NCBI RefSeq assembly: GCF_021083185.1
Contig: NZ_JAIGQB010000006.1
Location: 158,142-222,141, forward strand
DNA from: Nocardioides furvisabuli
GTDB taxonomy: Bacteria; Actinomycetota; Actinomycetes; Propionibacteriales; Nocardioidaceae
Direction of reading: 5' to 3'
DNA: 64,000 bases
In this document: positions 18,062 through 28,300 of the stretch, one piece after another
How positions within the stretch are numbered: the first letter of the stretch is position 1
Layout of the letters: each line of letters starts with the position of its first letter
Position numbers and translations under genes: made by a program
Notes under the pieces: generated by a model
What the model saw: only the letters and a program-made list of their open reading frames with translations
What the model was told of the DNA's origin: nothing
Database searches by the model: none

Positions 18062-21000
18062 GCACACCGGTCCGGTCGGGACCGGCTGCGTCGAGGTGGA
18101 CCACCCGGTCCATCGCCTCGAGGCCGATCGTGCCGTGCGTGATCCACACGACCGAGCGCCCCGGACGGCCGGCCGCGTCGAGGATCTGAGCCGCGACGGC
18201 CCGCGCCGTGGCGGCGTCGAGGTGGGCGGTGGGCTCGTCGAGCACCAGGACCGGGGCGTCGGCCAGCAGCGCCCTTGCCATCGCCAGGCGGGCGCGCTCG
18301 CCACCCGAGACCTCACGCGACCCGGCGCCGACGTGGGTGTGGATGCCGTCGGGCAGGCCGTCGACCCACGCGCCCAGCCAGGCGTGGTCCAGTGCGTCGC
18401 GCACGTGCTCGTCGCTCGCACGCGGTCGTGCCAGCCGCACGTTCTCTGCGACGGAGGAGGCGAAGACGTGCGGATCGTCGTCGACGAGGCCCACCGTGCG
18501 GCGTACGTCGTCCAGCGCCAGCCGGCGCAGGTCCGTGCCGCCGAGCAGGGCCACGCCCGACACGGGGTCGATGAAGCGCACCAGTGTGGCGGCCAGGGTC
18601 GACTTGCCCGAGCCCGAAGGGCCGGTGATCCCGAGGCGCTCGCCCGGGCGGAGGTCCAGGCTGTCGAGCGCCAGGACGGGCCGCTGGGTCCAGCCGAGTT
18701 CCGCGTCGCGGAGGGCGAGCGCGTGGCAGTGCGGAGGCGCCTCAGGGGACTGCGGATCGCTGACCGCCGGGGTGGTGGCCGCGAGCCGGTCGAGGCGCTC
18801 GCGGGCGGCGCCGGCGCGCACCGACAGCGCGCCCGCGTCGGCGAGACCGCCGGTCACGTCGGCGAGTGCCAGGGGGACCAGCAGCAGCAGCGCGAGGAGC
18901 GCCGGGGAGACGTGGGCGGTCGTCACGGTCGCGGCGACGAGCACCACGCCCAGGCCGGTGCCCGCGGTGGCGAGGGCGGAGGCAGCGGCGACGGCGCGCG
19001 CGGAGCGGCGTACGGCTACGGCGAGAGTGGTTCCTTGTTGCTGCACCGCGGCCAGCGCTCGCGGTGTAGCGGCCCACTGCTCCAGCTCGCGCAGGCCGTC
19101 AGCGACCTCCTCGACGCCTGTGCCGAGGGCTGCGCGCGCGGCGAGGAGGTCCGGCTCGACGGCCGACACCCCGCGACGGGCCAGTGTGAAGGCAAGCCCA
19201 CCGGTGGCACATACGCCGAGCACGACCAGGCCGCCGGCCGGGACGACCAGCCAGGTGAGCAGCGTCGCACCGCAGCCCACCAGCGCGGCCGTGGTGACCG
19301 GCTGCCGCACCCGGAGCCGGTCGTCGAGCAGAGCGTCGACGTCGTCGACGACGCGGGTGAGGAGATCGCCGCGCCGGGGGCCGGGGCGTCCGGGCACGAG
19401 CGGGACGAGGTCGGCGTAGACCTGCGCCCGGCGGTCGGCGAGCTCTCGCAGCACGACGTCGTGGCTCAGCACCCGCTCGACGTGGCGCAGCACCGGGCGC
19501 GCCAGCCCGAAGAGGCGTACGCCGACGATCGCGACCATCAGGTAGAGCACGGGCGGTTGCTCGCTGGCGCGGGTGATGAGCCAGCCTGCGGTCGCCGTGA
19601 GCGCGACGCCGGAAGCGGTCGACAGCGATCCGAGCAGCGTCGCGGTGCGCAGGCCCCAGCGGGGGTGGGGGTCGTCCTCAGGTGCGGGGACGGTGGCCGA
19701 AGTCGCCGGGGCGTGGCGGCACAGGACAGGGGTTGCGGCCGTTTCGGAGCGGTGTGCCGCCAGGGTCGGGCGTCCGCTGTCGTGTGCCGCCACCTCCGGC
19801 GGGGCAGCGGGGGCCAGCTCCAGCACCCGGTCCGCGGCGGCAAGCACGGCAGGACGGTGGGCGACGACGAGGACCAGGCTGGTGTGGGCTAGCACGGTCA
19901 TCGTGTCGAGCAGCACCTGCTCGGTCTCGTCGTCGAGGTGCGCACTCGGCTCGTCGAGGAGCACGACGGGTCGGGCGGCCAGCACGACGCGCGCGAGCGA
20001 GACGCGGGCCCGCTGGCCGGCGGAGAGGCCGGCGCCGTCCTCGCCGAGGGGCGCGTCCAGGCCCTCCGGGAGGGCGCGCACCACGTCCGTCAGGCCGACC
20101 GCGGCCAGTGCGGACCACACCTCGTCGTCGCCGGTGCCGGGGCGCCCGAGGCGGACGTTGGCGGCGATCGTGTCGGCGAGCAGCCACGGCCGCTGCGGCG
20201 CCCAGGCGACTTGGTCACGCCACCACGCGGGGTCGGTCCGCGGCAGGGGGGTGCCGCCCACGACGACGTCCCCGTCGCGGGGCGCGAGTTCGCCGCGCAG
20301 CGTCGCGAGCAAGGTCGACTTGCCGCAGCCGGATGGCCCCGCGATCGCGACGAGCCCGCGCTCGGGCAGGTCGAGGTCGAGGGGTGCGGTCAGGGGCGTG
20401 TCGTGGCCGACGACGAGCCCGTGCAGGCCCAGTGTCGCGCGTGCCGGGCGCTCTGTCCCGAGAGGCCGTGAGGCGGCCCGGGCCAGCAGGGCGTCGGCCT
20501 CGGCCAGTGCAGCGGTGCCCTCGGCGGCGGCGTGGAACTCTGCGCCCACGCGGCGCAGCGGCCAGTAGGCCTCCGGCGCCAGCAGCAGCACGGTGAGGGC
20601 AACGCGGAAGTCGACCGACCCCGACGCCAGCCGGAGCCCGACGGTCACCGCCACCAGCGCGACGGACAGCGTGGCGACCAGCTCGAGGACGGACGAGGAG
20701 GCGAAGGCGAGCTTGAGCGTGTCGACGGTCGCCCGGCGGTAGCGATGGGTGACCGAGCGGATGGTCGCCACCTGGGCGTCGGCCCGCCGGTGAGCCACAA
20801 GCGTCGGCAGGCCCCGCACCACGTCGAGGAAGTGGCCCGACAGCGCCTCCATCGCGCGCCACTGCGTCCGCGCCCGGTCGCGGGTCGTCAGGCCCACCAG
20901 GACCGCGAAGACCGGCACCAGCGGCAGGGTCAGCGCGACGACCAGTCCCGACAGCGGGTCGAGCCAGGTGATCGCGACGAGGGTGAGGACGGGCAGGACG

Positions 21001-21401
21001 GCGGCGGGCACCAGCGCCGGGAGGTAGCGGGTGACGTAGGGCTCGACCCCGGCCACCCCGCGGGTCGCGAGCACCGACAGGCGGGCGGGCGCGACGTCCG
21101 CGGTGCGGCGTACGGCGTCGAGGAGCCGCAGGCGCAGCGCGCCGGACACCTCGCCGGCCGCGCGTGCTGCCGCCAGCTGGCCGGCGTACGCCGTCGCGGT
21201 GCGGAGCAGCACGAGCCCGACCAGCCACCACGCGGCGTTCGTCCAGTCGCTCCCGCTGACCGCTGCCACGACCAGGGCGCCGAGCGCGAACGCCTGCGCC
21301 ACCGTCGCCAGGCCGCCGAGCACACCGCTCGCGACCACGATCGTGAGCGCTCCGCGCGCGGGTCGCAGGTGGGTGCGGACGGCCGCGTCGAGCGGCCTCA
21401 C
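18024..21401 (-). CDS. cydDC: CydDC fused thiol/heme ABC exporter
   Basis: 1125-residue single polypeptide carrying both halves of the exporter needed to assemble cytochrome bd. The CydD-like half (1-530) has six membrane helices then an ATPase with Walker A AGPSGCGKST (about 354-363), signature LSAGQ and Walker B VVLLDEPSAHLD. A Pro/Ala-rich linker (about 530-580) joins the CydC-like half, with GPSGSGKST, signature VSGGE and VLVLDEPTAHLD. Both ATP sites look intact. A fused gene is also known in streptomycetes. The GTG start overlaps the cydB stop by GTGA, so it is coupled to cydAB. Its 3' end overlaps the convergent kinase gene by 38 bases. Confidence 0.93.
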   Translation of the reverse strand: MRPLDAAVRTHLRPARGALTIVVASGVLGGLATVAQAFALGALVVAAVSGSDWTNAAWWLVGLVLLRTATAYAGQLAAARAAGEVSGALRLRLLDAVRRTADVAPARLSVLATRGVAGVEPYVTRYLPALVPAAVLPVLTLVAITWLDPLSGLVVALTLPLVPVFAVLVGLTTRDRARTQWRAMEALSGHFLDVVRGLPTLVAHRRADAQVATIRSVTHRYRRATVDTLKLAFASSSVLELVATLSVALVAVTVGLRLASGSVDFRVALTVLLLAPEAYWPLRRVGAEFHAAAEGTAALAEADALLARAASRPLGTERPARATLGLHGLVVGHDTPLTAPLDLDLPERGLVAIAGPSGCGKSTLLATLRGELAPRDGDVVVGGTPLPRTDPAWWRDQVAWAPQRPWLLADTIAANVRLGRPGTGDDEVWSALAAVGLTDVVRALPEGLDAPLGEDGAGLSAGQRARVSLARVVLAARPVVLLDEPSAHLDDETEQVLLDTMTVLAHTSLVLVVAHRPAVLAAADRVLELAPAAPPEVAAHDSGRPTLAAHRSETAATPVLCRHAPATSATVPAPEDDPHPRWGLRTATLLGSLSTASGVALTATAGWLITRASEQPPVLYLMVAIVGVRLFGLARPVLRHVERVLSHDVVLRELADRRAQVYADLVPLVPGRPGPRRGDLLTRVVDDVDALLDDRLRVRQPVTTAALVGCGATLLTWLVVPAGGLVVLGVCATGGLAFTLARRGVSAVEPDLLAARAALGTGVEEVADGLRELEQWAATPRALAAVQQQGTTLAVAVRRSARAVAAASALATAGTGLGVVLVAATVTTAHVSPALLALLLLVPLALADVTGGLADAGALSVRAGAARERLDRLAATTPAVSDPQSPEAPPHCHALALRDAELGWTQRPVLALDSLDLRPGERLGITGPSGSGKSTLAATLVRFIDPVSGVALLGGTDLRRLALDDVRRTVGLVDDDPHVFASSVAENVRLARPRASDEHVRDALDHAWLGAWVDGLPDGIHTHVGAGSREVSGGERARLAMARALLADAPVLVLDEPTAHLDAATARAVAAQILDAAGRPGRSVVWITHGTIGLEAMDRVVHLDAAGPDRTGVLSPALAGSAAAG

Positions 21402-22426
21402 GACGCGGTGTCGCTCGAGCCGGCGAGGACGGCCGTGGGGATGTGCCGCACCGAGATGCGCTTGCGGAAGACCCAGTAGGTCCACGCCTGGTAGCCCAGG
21501 ACGATCGGGGTGAAGATCACCGCGACCCACGTCATCACCTTCAGCGTGTACGTCGTCGCCGCCGCGTTGGCCGTGGTGAGCGAGTACGCCGGGTCGGTGT
21601 TCGACGGCATCACGTCGGGGAACAGGCCCAGGAACAGGCCGACGACGGCCAGCGCGATCGTGACGAAGGTGCCCACGAAGGCCCAGCCCTCGCGCCCGGC
21701 GCGGGCCGAGACGAGCCCGGCCACCAGCGAGGCGGCGGCTGCGGCGAAGACGACCGCGGTGAGGGCGGTGCCGGTCTTGAGCTGCGTCCACACGAGGAAG
21801 ACCACCGCGAGGACCGCGGCGACACCGCCGATGCGCACGGCGAGGTCGCGGGCCCGGCGGCGGATCTCGCCGTCGGTCTTGAGCGCGACGAACATCGCCC
21901 CGTGGGTGGCGAAGAGGGTGAGGGTCACCAGTCCGCCGAGCAGGCCGAAGGGGTTGAGGAGGGTGAAGAGACTGCCGGTGAACTCCTTGTCGGCGTCGAT
22001 CGGCACCCCCGCGACGATGTTCGCGAATGCGACGCCCCACAGCAGCGACGGCACGAAGGAGCCGATGATGAGCGCGAGGTCCCACCGGCCCTTCCACTCG
22101 GTCTCCTCGCGCTTGTGGCGGTACTCGAAGGAGAGCCCGCGCACGATGAGGGCGACCAGGATGAGCAGGAGCGGCAGGTAGAACCCGCTGAAGAGGGTGG
22201 CGTACCACTCCGGGAAGGCGGCGAAGGTGGCACCGCCCGCGACCAGGACCCACACCTCGTTGCCGTCCCAGACTGGACCGACGGTGTTGATCATGACGCG
22301 GCGCTCGGTGTCGTCGCGGGCCAGCACAGGCAGCAGCATCCCGACGCCGAAGTCGAACCCCTCCAGGCAGAAGTAGCCGACCCACAGCACGGCGATGAGG
22401 GCGAACCAGACGGTGGTCAGTTCCAT
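21398..22426 (-). CDS. cydB: Cytochrome bd quinol oxidase subunit II
   Basis: 342-residue integral membrane subunit of the high-affinity quinol oxidase. The N-terminus LTTVWFALIAVLWVGYFCLE and the conserved GFDFGVGMLLP and GPVWDGNEVWVL segments are diagnostic of CydB; about eight or nine hydrophobic helices follow. ATG at 22426 lies 31 bases after the cydA stop, and the stop overlaps cydDC. It has no heme ligands of its own but is needed for a stable oxidase. Confidence 0.95.
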   Translation of the reverse strand: MELTTVWFALIAVLWVGYFCLEGFDFGVGMLLPVLARDDTERRVMINTVGPVWDGNEVWVLVAGGATFAAFPEWYATLFSGFYLPLLLILVALIVRGLSFEYRHKREETEWKGRWDLALIIGSFVPSLLWGVAFANIVAGVPIDADKEFTGSLFTLLNPFGLLGGLVTLTLFATHGAMFVALKTDGEIRRRARDLAVRIGGVAAVLAVVFLVWTQLKTGTALTAVVFAAAAASLVAGLVSARAGREGWAFVGTFVTIALAVVGLFLGLFPDVMPSNTDPAYSLTTANAAATTYTLKVMTWVAVIFTPIVLGYQAWTYWVFRKRISVRHIPTAVLAGSSDTAS

Positions 22427-22457
22427 GGTGATCTCTCTGTCGTGACGTCGTCGGTGG

Positions 22458-23903
22458 TCAGTAGGCGAAGGTGAGCGGCTTGTCCTCGTCGGAGCCGCCG
22501 ACCTTGACCCGGGGCGGCTCCAGATAGGGGTCCGCGCCCTTCTTGACGTAGGTGATGAGGAGCTTGACCTCGACGACGGCGAGCAGCGCGTAGAGCAGCG
22601 TCAGCACGATGAGCGAGGTGGCGGCCTCGAAGACCGAGACGCCGGGGGAGACGCCCGACTCGGTGGTCATCAACCCGAAGACCACCCACGGCTGGCGGCC
22701 CATCTCGGTGAAGATCCAGCCCCACGAGCTCGCGAGCGTGGTGGCGATGGGCAGGCTGATCCCGAGGGCGCCGAGCCAGCGCACTCCCGGCGTACGCCCC
22801 GTGCGGGTCAGCCACAGGATGAGCGCCGCGCCGGCGGCCGCGAAGGCGCCGAGGCCCATCATGAAGCGGAAGGACCAGTAGGTGACCGGGATGACGGGGG
22901 TGTAGTCACCCTCGGTGTAGGCCTTCGACGTGGGGTCCTGGCCGTAGGTCTCGACGTAGTCCTCGCTCAGCGGGTTGATGCCCTCGACCGTGCCATCGAT
23001 CGAGCCGGTGCCGAGGAAGGACAGCAGGCAGGGGACCGTGACGGCAAGCTTCTCCTCCTTGCCGTCGGGCGTGCCGACGGTGAAGACGGAGAACGGCGCG
23101 CAGCTCTCGCTGGTCTCGTAGAGGCCCTCGGCGGCCGCCATCTTCATCGGCTGCACCTCGGTCATCACCTTGCCCTGGAGATCACCCGTGATCGCGACGC
23201 CGATGCCGGCGAGCAGCGTGATGACGGCGCCGATGCGGATGGCGCGGTGGTACATCGGGCGGTCGGCCTCGTGCTTCTTCTTCATGTAGAGGTAGGCGCT
23301 CACGCCGAGCAGGAAGGTGCCGGCGGTCATGTAGGCCGCGAGGATCACGTGCGGAAAGGTCACGACCTGCACCTTGTTGAACATCACCGCCCAGAAGTCG
23401 GTCAGCTCCGCGCGACCGGACTCGGCGTTGTAGGTGTAGCCCACCGGATGCTGCATCCACGAGTTGGCCGCCAGGATGAACCACGACGACGCCAGCGTGC
23501 CGAGGTGCACCAGCCACATGCACCCCGCGTGCAGGCCGCGCGGCAGCTTGTCCCAGCCGAAGATCCACAGGCCGAGGAAGGTCGACTCCAGGAAGAAGGC
23601 CAGGAGGCCCTCGACCGCCAGCGGCGCCCCGAAGACGTCACCGACGAAGCGGGAGTAGTCCGACCAGTTCATCCCGAACTGGAACTCCTGCACGATGCCG
23701 GTCACCACGCCGATGGCGAAGTTGATGAGGAAGAGCTTGGCGAAGAACTTGGTGAGGCGGAGGTAGTCCTCCTTGCCCGTGCGCACCCACGCGGTCTCGA
23801 GCCCGGCGATGACGGCGGTGAGCCCGATCGTCAGCGGCACGAACAGGAAGTGGTAGACGGTGATGATCCCGAACTGCCACCGGGCGATGTCGAGGACGTC
23901 CAT
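22458..23903 (-). CDS. cydA: Cytochrome bd quinol oxidase subunit I
   Basis: 481-residue subunit carrying hemes b558, b595 and d, which oxidises menaquinol and reduces oxygen under low oxygen or when the aa3 branch is impaired. The start DIARWQFGIITVYHFLFVPL places the b595 ligand at His18 (His19 in E. coli). The Q-loop/GRQPW motif appears as EMGRQPWVVFG, and the segment VEGLLAFFLESTFLG carries the conserved glutamates. ATG at 23903 is preferred over the GTG at 23909 because AAGGG is spaced 8 bases from it. It is first in the cydA-cydB-cydDC operon. The upstream TACTACG dyads face a divergent BlaI-type repressor. Confidence 0.96.
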   Translation of the reverse strand: MDVLDIARWQFGIITVYHFLFVPLTIGLTAVIAGLETAWVRTGKEDYLRLTKFFAKLFLINFAIGVVTGIVQEFQFGMNWSDYSRFVGDVFGAPLAVEGLLAFFLESTFLGLWIFGWDKLPRGLHAGCMWLVHLGTLASSWFILAANSWMQHPVGYTYNAESGRAELTDFWAVMFNKVQVVTFPHVILAAYMTAGTFLLGVSAYLYMKKKHEADRPMYHRAIRIGAVITLLAGIGVAITGDLQGKVMTEVQPMKMAAAEGLYETSESCAPFSVFTVGTPDGKEEKLAVTVPCLLSFLGTGSIDGTVEGINPLSEDYVETYGQDPTSKAYTEGDYTPVIPVTYWSFRFMMGLGAFAAAGAALILWLTRTGRTPGVRWLGALGISLPIATTLASSWGWIFTEMGRQPWVVFGLMTTESGVSPGVSVFEAATSLIVLTLLYALLAVVEVKLLITYVKKGADPYLEPPRVKVGGSDEDKPLTFAY

Positions 23904-23940
23904 GGGCACACCCTTGCGTTGGTCAGGCGCCGTGGCGCAG

Positions 23941-23982
23941 TACTACGACAGATCGTAGTAGATACTACGCAATGTCGTACTT
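23941..23982. promoter_or_regulatory. Candidate BlaI-type operator, two dyads
   Basis: TACTACGA (23941-23948) and TCGTAGTA (23953-23960) form a perfect 8-bp dyad with a 4-base spacer. A weaker second dyad, TACTACG (23963-23969) and CGTACTT (23976-23982, 5 of 7 matching), follows with its centre 22 bp further on. TAC/GTA dyads are what BlaI/MecI repressors bind. The site lies between cydA and the blaI-like gene, so it could control both. Confidence 0.7.
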
Positions 23983-23998
23983 CCTCGGTCAGGGCCCC

Positions 23999-24004
23999 TA
24001 GACT
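23999..24004 (+). promoter_or_regulatory. -10 element of blaI-like gene (TAGACT)
   Basis: TAGACT lies 8 bases before the ATG at 24013. The TACTACG dyads lie directly upstream, where a bound repressor would cover the -35 region. Confidence 0.45.
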
Positions 24005-24012
24005 CCTGTTCC

Positions 24013-24375
24013 ATGAGTCCAAGGTCCCGGATGGGAGAGCTCGAGCAGGCCGTCCTCGACGCCCTGTGGGACGCTGATGGCCCGTCCAGCGGGCGAGAGG
24101 TGCACGCTTGTCTCGAGGGGCGCGACCTCGCCTACACGACCGTGATGACCGTGCTCGACCGCCTCGTCGCCAAGGACGTCGTGGTCCGCGAGCGCGACGG
24201 CCGCGCCTTTCGCTACGCGCCGCGCCTGGGCCGCGCCGCGATGACCGCCGAGCTGATGCGCGAGGCGCTCGAGGCGACCGGCGCCGACCGCGACCAGGCC
24301 CTCGTCTCCTTCGTGGGCGAGGCCAGCGCCGAGGACCTCGCGGCGCTGCGCCGCGCCCTCGCCGACCTCACCTGA
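24013..24375 (+). CDS. BlaI/MecI-family transcriptional repressor
   Basis: 120-residue winged-helix protein: MGELEQAVLDALWDADGPSS is the family N-terminus, and AYTTVMTVLDRLVAKDVVVR the recognition helix and wing (compare YTTVxTxLxRLxxKG in BlaI). The C-terminal helices (about 75-120) are the dimerisation part where MecI/BlaI are cut by their protease. It is followed 13 bases later by an M56 membrane protease, the standard two-gene signalling pair. No beta-lactamase or penicillin-binding protein is near. The divergent neighbours are the cytochrome bd genes, which makes them the likely target. Confidence 0.9.
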   Translation: MSPRSRMGELEQAVLDALWDADGPSSGREVHACLEGRDLAYTTVMTVLDRLVAKDVVVRERDGRAFRYAPRLGRAAMTAELMREALEATGADRDQALVSFVGEASAEDLAALRRALADLT

Positions 24376-24388
24376 CCGGGGCTCGCGC

Positions 24389-25252
24389 GTGCTGACCCCG
24401 CTCGTGCTGGGGGCGCTCGCCGTGGCGCTCGCCGGTCCGCTGCCGAGGGCCCTGTCGCGCTGGACGGGCCTGAGGCGTACGCCTTCCGCGGCGATGCTGC
24501 TGTGGCAGAGCACCGCCCTGGCCGCGGTCCTCGCCGCGCTCGGGGCCGGGCTCTCCCTGGCCACCGACCGCCTCTGGCTGGCGCCCGTCGCCGTGGGTGA
24601 CGTCGTCGTGGCGGCGCTCGCCGGTCTGGTGACGGTCGTGGTCGCGGCGCGGCTGCTGCTCAGCGGCCACCGCACCGGCACCGCCCTGCGCCGGATGCGT
24701 CGTGCGCACCGTGCGCGGGTCGACCTGGTGGCGCGCACGGACGGGGGGGTGTCGGTGCTCGAGCACGACCTCCCGGTCGCCTACTGCGTGCCGGGCATGA
24801 CCGGATCGCGGATCGTCGTGTCCCGCCCGACCCTGACTCGCCTCGCGCCCGAGGAGCTGGCAGCAGTCCTCGAGCACGAGCGCTCGCACCTGCGTGCGCG
24901 CCACGACCTCGTCCTCGAGGCCTTCGCCGTGCTGCACCGCGCCTTCCCTCGCTGGGTGGCCAGCGGGTCGGCGCGCCGCGAGGTCGAGGTGCTCGTGGAG
25001 GTGCTGGCCGACCGGGCCGCCTGCCGCACCGGTGATCGCCGCGCGCTGGTGTCGGCGCTGCTCGAGCTGGCCGATTCCCCGGCTCCCGCCGGGGCGCTGG
25101 GGTCGGCCGGCTCGCTCGCGGCCCGGGTGGAGGTCCTGCGTGACACGCGCCCCCACCGGGCGCAGGCCCTGCTGGTGCTGGCGCTCGCCGCCGCGATCCT
25201 CGCGCTCCCCACGCTGCTGGTCGTGCTGCCCTGGCTGGCGGGGCTGCGCTGA
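24389..25252 (+). CDS. M56-family membrane metalloprotease (BlaR1-like, no sensor domain)
   Basis: 287 residues with four hydrophobic segments: about 5-22, 34-52, 68-91 and a C-terminal one near 265-285. A cytoplasmic zinc-protease loop carries HERSH (His163, Glu164, His167) in AVLEHERSHLRARHDLVLEA. This is the HExxH protease of BlaR1/MecR1. The extracellular penicillin-binding sensor of those proteins is missing; the protein ends with the last helix. GTG start at 24389. It probably cleaves the repressor encoded just upstream in response to an unknown membrane or cytoplasmic signal. Confidence 0.88.
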   Translation: MLTPLVLGALAVALAGPLPRALSRWTGLRRTPSAAMLLWQSTALAAVLAALGAGLSLATDRLWLAPVAVGDVVVAALAGLVTVVVAARLLLSGHRTGTALRRMRRAHRARVDLVARTDGGVSVLEHDLPVAYCVPGMTGSRIVVSRPTLTRLAPEELAAVLEHERSHLRARHDLVLEAFAVLHRAFPRWVASGSARREVEVLVEVLADRAACRTGDRRALVSALLELADSPAPAGALGSAGSLAARVEVLRDTRPHRAQALLVLALAAAILALPTLLVVLPWLAGLR

Positions 25253-25265
25253 ATCCAGGGCGTGC

Positions 25266-25301
25266 AGAGGGCCCCGGTGGATCGCTCCACCGGGGCCCTC
25301 T
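25266..25301. terminator. Bidirectional terminator, 16-bp stem
   Basis: Perfect 16-bp stem (25266-25281 with 25286-25301) closed by a TCGC tetraloop. It sits between the ends of the M56 protease gene and the convergent M4 protease gene and can serve both. Confidence 0.85.
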
Positions 25302-25323
25302 TCGTGCTGTCGCTGCCCCAGGG

Positions 25324-28300
25324 TCAGCGGCGGATCCGGAACCTCAGCTTGTCCCGGCTCGGAGCCACCGCGTCGGTGCCGCGGTAGATGACGACGAGCG
25401 TGTGCTTGCCGGCACCGTAGTTCTTCCGGACCGTCATCACTGCACGGCCCTCGCGGATCTTCCGCGAGCCGACGCGCTTGCCGTCGATGCGGAAGATGAC
25501 CTTGCCCCGCAGGGCCCGGTTCTCCGTCTTGACCTTGCCGATCACCGTGAAGTCGTTGCCGACACGGGGACGCTTCGGGGAGACCTTGGCCTTCGTCGTC
25601 GAGTCATAGGTCGGCGTGGGCGTCGGCGTGGGCGTCGGCGTGGGCGTCGGCGTGGGCGTCGGCGTGGGCGTCGGCGTGGGCGTGGGCGTGGGCGCCGGAG
25701 TGGCGCACACCTGGACCTTCACGTCGTCGACGTACCAGCCGTCGATGCCGTTGCAGCCGTCGCGGCCCATGTCGAAGCGGAACTTCACCGACGCACCCTT
25801 CGACGCGATCGCGCCGAGGTCGATGATCGACGTGCCCCACGAACCCTTGAGCTGGCCGCCGTCGGTGCCCGTCCAGGCGGGCTCGCCGCCCATCGGGCCC
25901 TGACGTGAGTCCAGCTCGCCGCCGGGCGCGTTGAACAGGTAGGCGTCGGCCGGGACGAGCTCGAAGTCGCCCCCGTCGACACTCACCTTCACGTTGCCGC
26001 CGTCCCACGTCGCCTCGGTGGCGACGTAGTGGTCGAACGACATCCGCGGGGTGGTGCCCTGGGGGACCGTGATGGCGGGCGTGATCAGGCCGTTGCGGCT
26101 CGTGATGTCACCCGCTCCGCCGGAGCAGTCGCCCGCAACGGGGTCGGGGCCGAAGGCCACGCCACCGGCGTGACCGCCAGGCGCGTCGTTCGACGCCTCC
26201 CATGCGTAGCCCGAAGCCTCGGGGAACCCGAGCTCCTCGTCCTGGGTCCAACCCGCCAGACCGTCCTCGAAGTCCTCCGAGAAGACCGTCTGGGTGGTGG
26301 TGCCGTTGCCGCAGTCGAGCGTGGGAGCACCCTTGGCCAGCAGCGGCTGCCAGTCGCACTGCTCCGTCGGGTCCATGCGCAGCTCGGTCTCGGCGATGAC
26401 GTCCTTGAGGTAGACGCAGTCGGCCTCCTCGAGCCCGCCGAAGGTCTCCGGGTCGACAACGCCGCCGTCGGAGCCGTCGGCCTGCTGCGGGTCACCCAGG
26501 GTGACCACCTCGAGGCTGCGGCCCTGGAGCACCTCGCACGAGGCCTCGAGGCCGTCGGCCAGGTCCGGGAAGTAGGACGCCGGCGTCAGGTAGTTGGTCT
26601 GGGTGTGCCAGAACAGCCACGCTGCCTTGTCCAGGCCGATGCCGGTGCCCTGACCGTCCATGCCGTCCACCAGCAGGGCGAACGTGCGGTTGACCACGCC
26701 GGAGTTGGAGTGGACGCCGCCGGCGTCGTCGCTGGTGCAGTGGTACTCCTCGTCCGAGACCTTGCCCGGGTCGCCGTAGCAGTTGGGGCTCCACATGTCA
26801 CGGATCGCACCGCCGAAGGCCGGGTCGGACTCGCCGGACAGCCACCGGTAGGTCTCGTCGGTGTCAGCGGCAACGGCCTGCGTGGTGAAGCTGACCGGCT
26901 CGCCGGCGGACTTGAACTTCGCGCCGTCCTCGAGAGTGACCATCACGCCGTAGATGTCGGCGGAGCCGGACATCGAGATCGGCGCACGACCGGCGACGAT
27001 GTCGCCCACGACGATGCCCTCGGCGCCAGCGGCCTCGGCATTGGCGGCCTTGGTGCCGAAGGTGCAGGCGCCGCGGTCGACGTAGACCCAGTTGCCGGCG
27101 ATGGCGCCGGCGTTGGTGAACGCCAGGCAGCCGTTGCCCGTCGAGTTGTCAGCGCTTCCGTCGGGCAGGGTGCCCGTGCCGTCCACGCCGACGACCGCGG
27201 TGCCGGTCACCGGGGTCTGCCCGATGGTCGGCCCGAAGGAGGCGGGCGCTGCGGTGCACGGTCCTGCCACGTTCTCAGGAGCGGTGATCGCCATCGTGAT
27301 GTCGGACCGCGTGTAGTCCGAGCACAGGCCGGGCGTGCGGTAGACGGGGTCGCCCGGCGTCTCGCCGCCCTCGTTCTGACGCTTGTTGAGCATGTCGACG
27401 GTCTCGCCCCAGATGTCGGAGTAGGCCTCGTTCATCGCGCCGGACTGCCACTGGTAGATCAGGCCCGAGGTCGACTCGGTGTAGGCGTGACCCCACTCGT
27501 GGGCGACGGTGTCGTCACCGGTCACGCCCGTGCAGTAGTTGGTCGAGAAGCCGTTCCAGTTGGCGTTGGGGCAGCTGATCCGCGGGTCGTTGTTGATGGT
27601 GTACATCGGGCCGCTGTTGCCGTCCCAGCTGTTGTAGCCGAACGTGTTGCGGAAGAGCCAGTAGGACTCCGAGGCGCCGAGGGCCTCGTTCTGCTGGTCC
27701 TCGGTCATGTCGCCGGGGAAGGCTTCGCCCTCGCTCCATACGCGGTCGTAACCGTAGGGCGCCTCCTGCTGGGCTTCGTAGACGTGGCGCTCGAGCGCGT
27801 GCGCCATCATCGACCAGCGGTTGAGCGGCTTGCCGGTGGCGGCGTCGATGATCAGCGACTCGCGGATGGTGGCCTTGTTCCAGACCTCCACGGCCCAGGC
27901 AAGGCGGGCCTCGCCGTCGATGCCGCGCGTGCTGCCCGTGCGGTAGACGGTGAGCTCGGCGTTGCGGACCGTGAGGCCGTCGCGGTAACCGGCGGGTCCG
28001 CCGTCCTCGTGGCCGGAAGGCTTGGCCTTGACGGCGGCGAGGGCCTTCTCCGACGCCTGCGCCTTGGACAGGCGCGGCGCCACGTCGAGCGAGAGGCCGG
28101 GTGCGGCGAAGCCGTTGACCGACGTGAGGTCGCCCTCACGGTCCACGTGCGCCTTCACCTCGGCGGCGAAGACCGGCACGCCCCGATAGGACTGCTCGAA
28201 GGTGACCGACCAGCCGGCCTTGTCGGCGTAGACCTCGGTCTGCGTCAGCTCGCCGGCCCGGGCGCCGAAGGCGCCTGCGAACTTGTCGAGGTAGGTCGTG

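Noticed and set aside
23904..24012. Rex (redox) site upstream of cydA as in streptomycetes
   Set aside because: No TTGTGAA-type/TTCACAA-type dyad is visible; the only clear dyads are of TACTACG type.
25611..25694. CRISPR-like array
   Set aside because: The repeats are 12-mers without spacers and in frame as a Pro-Thr linker. The same holds for 43158-43244 and for the 15-mers at 34196-34255.
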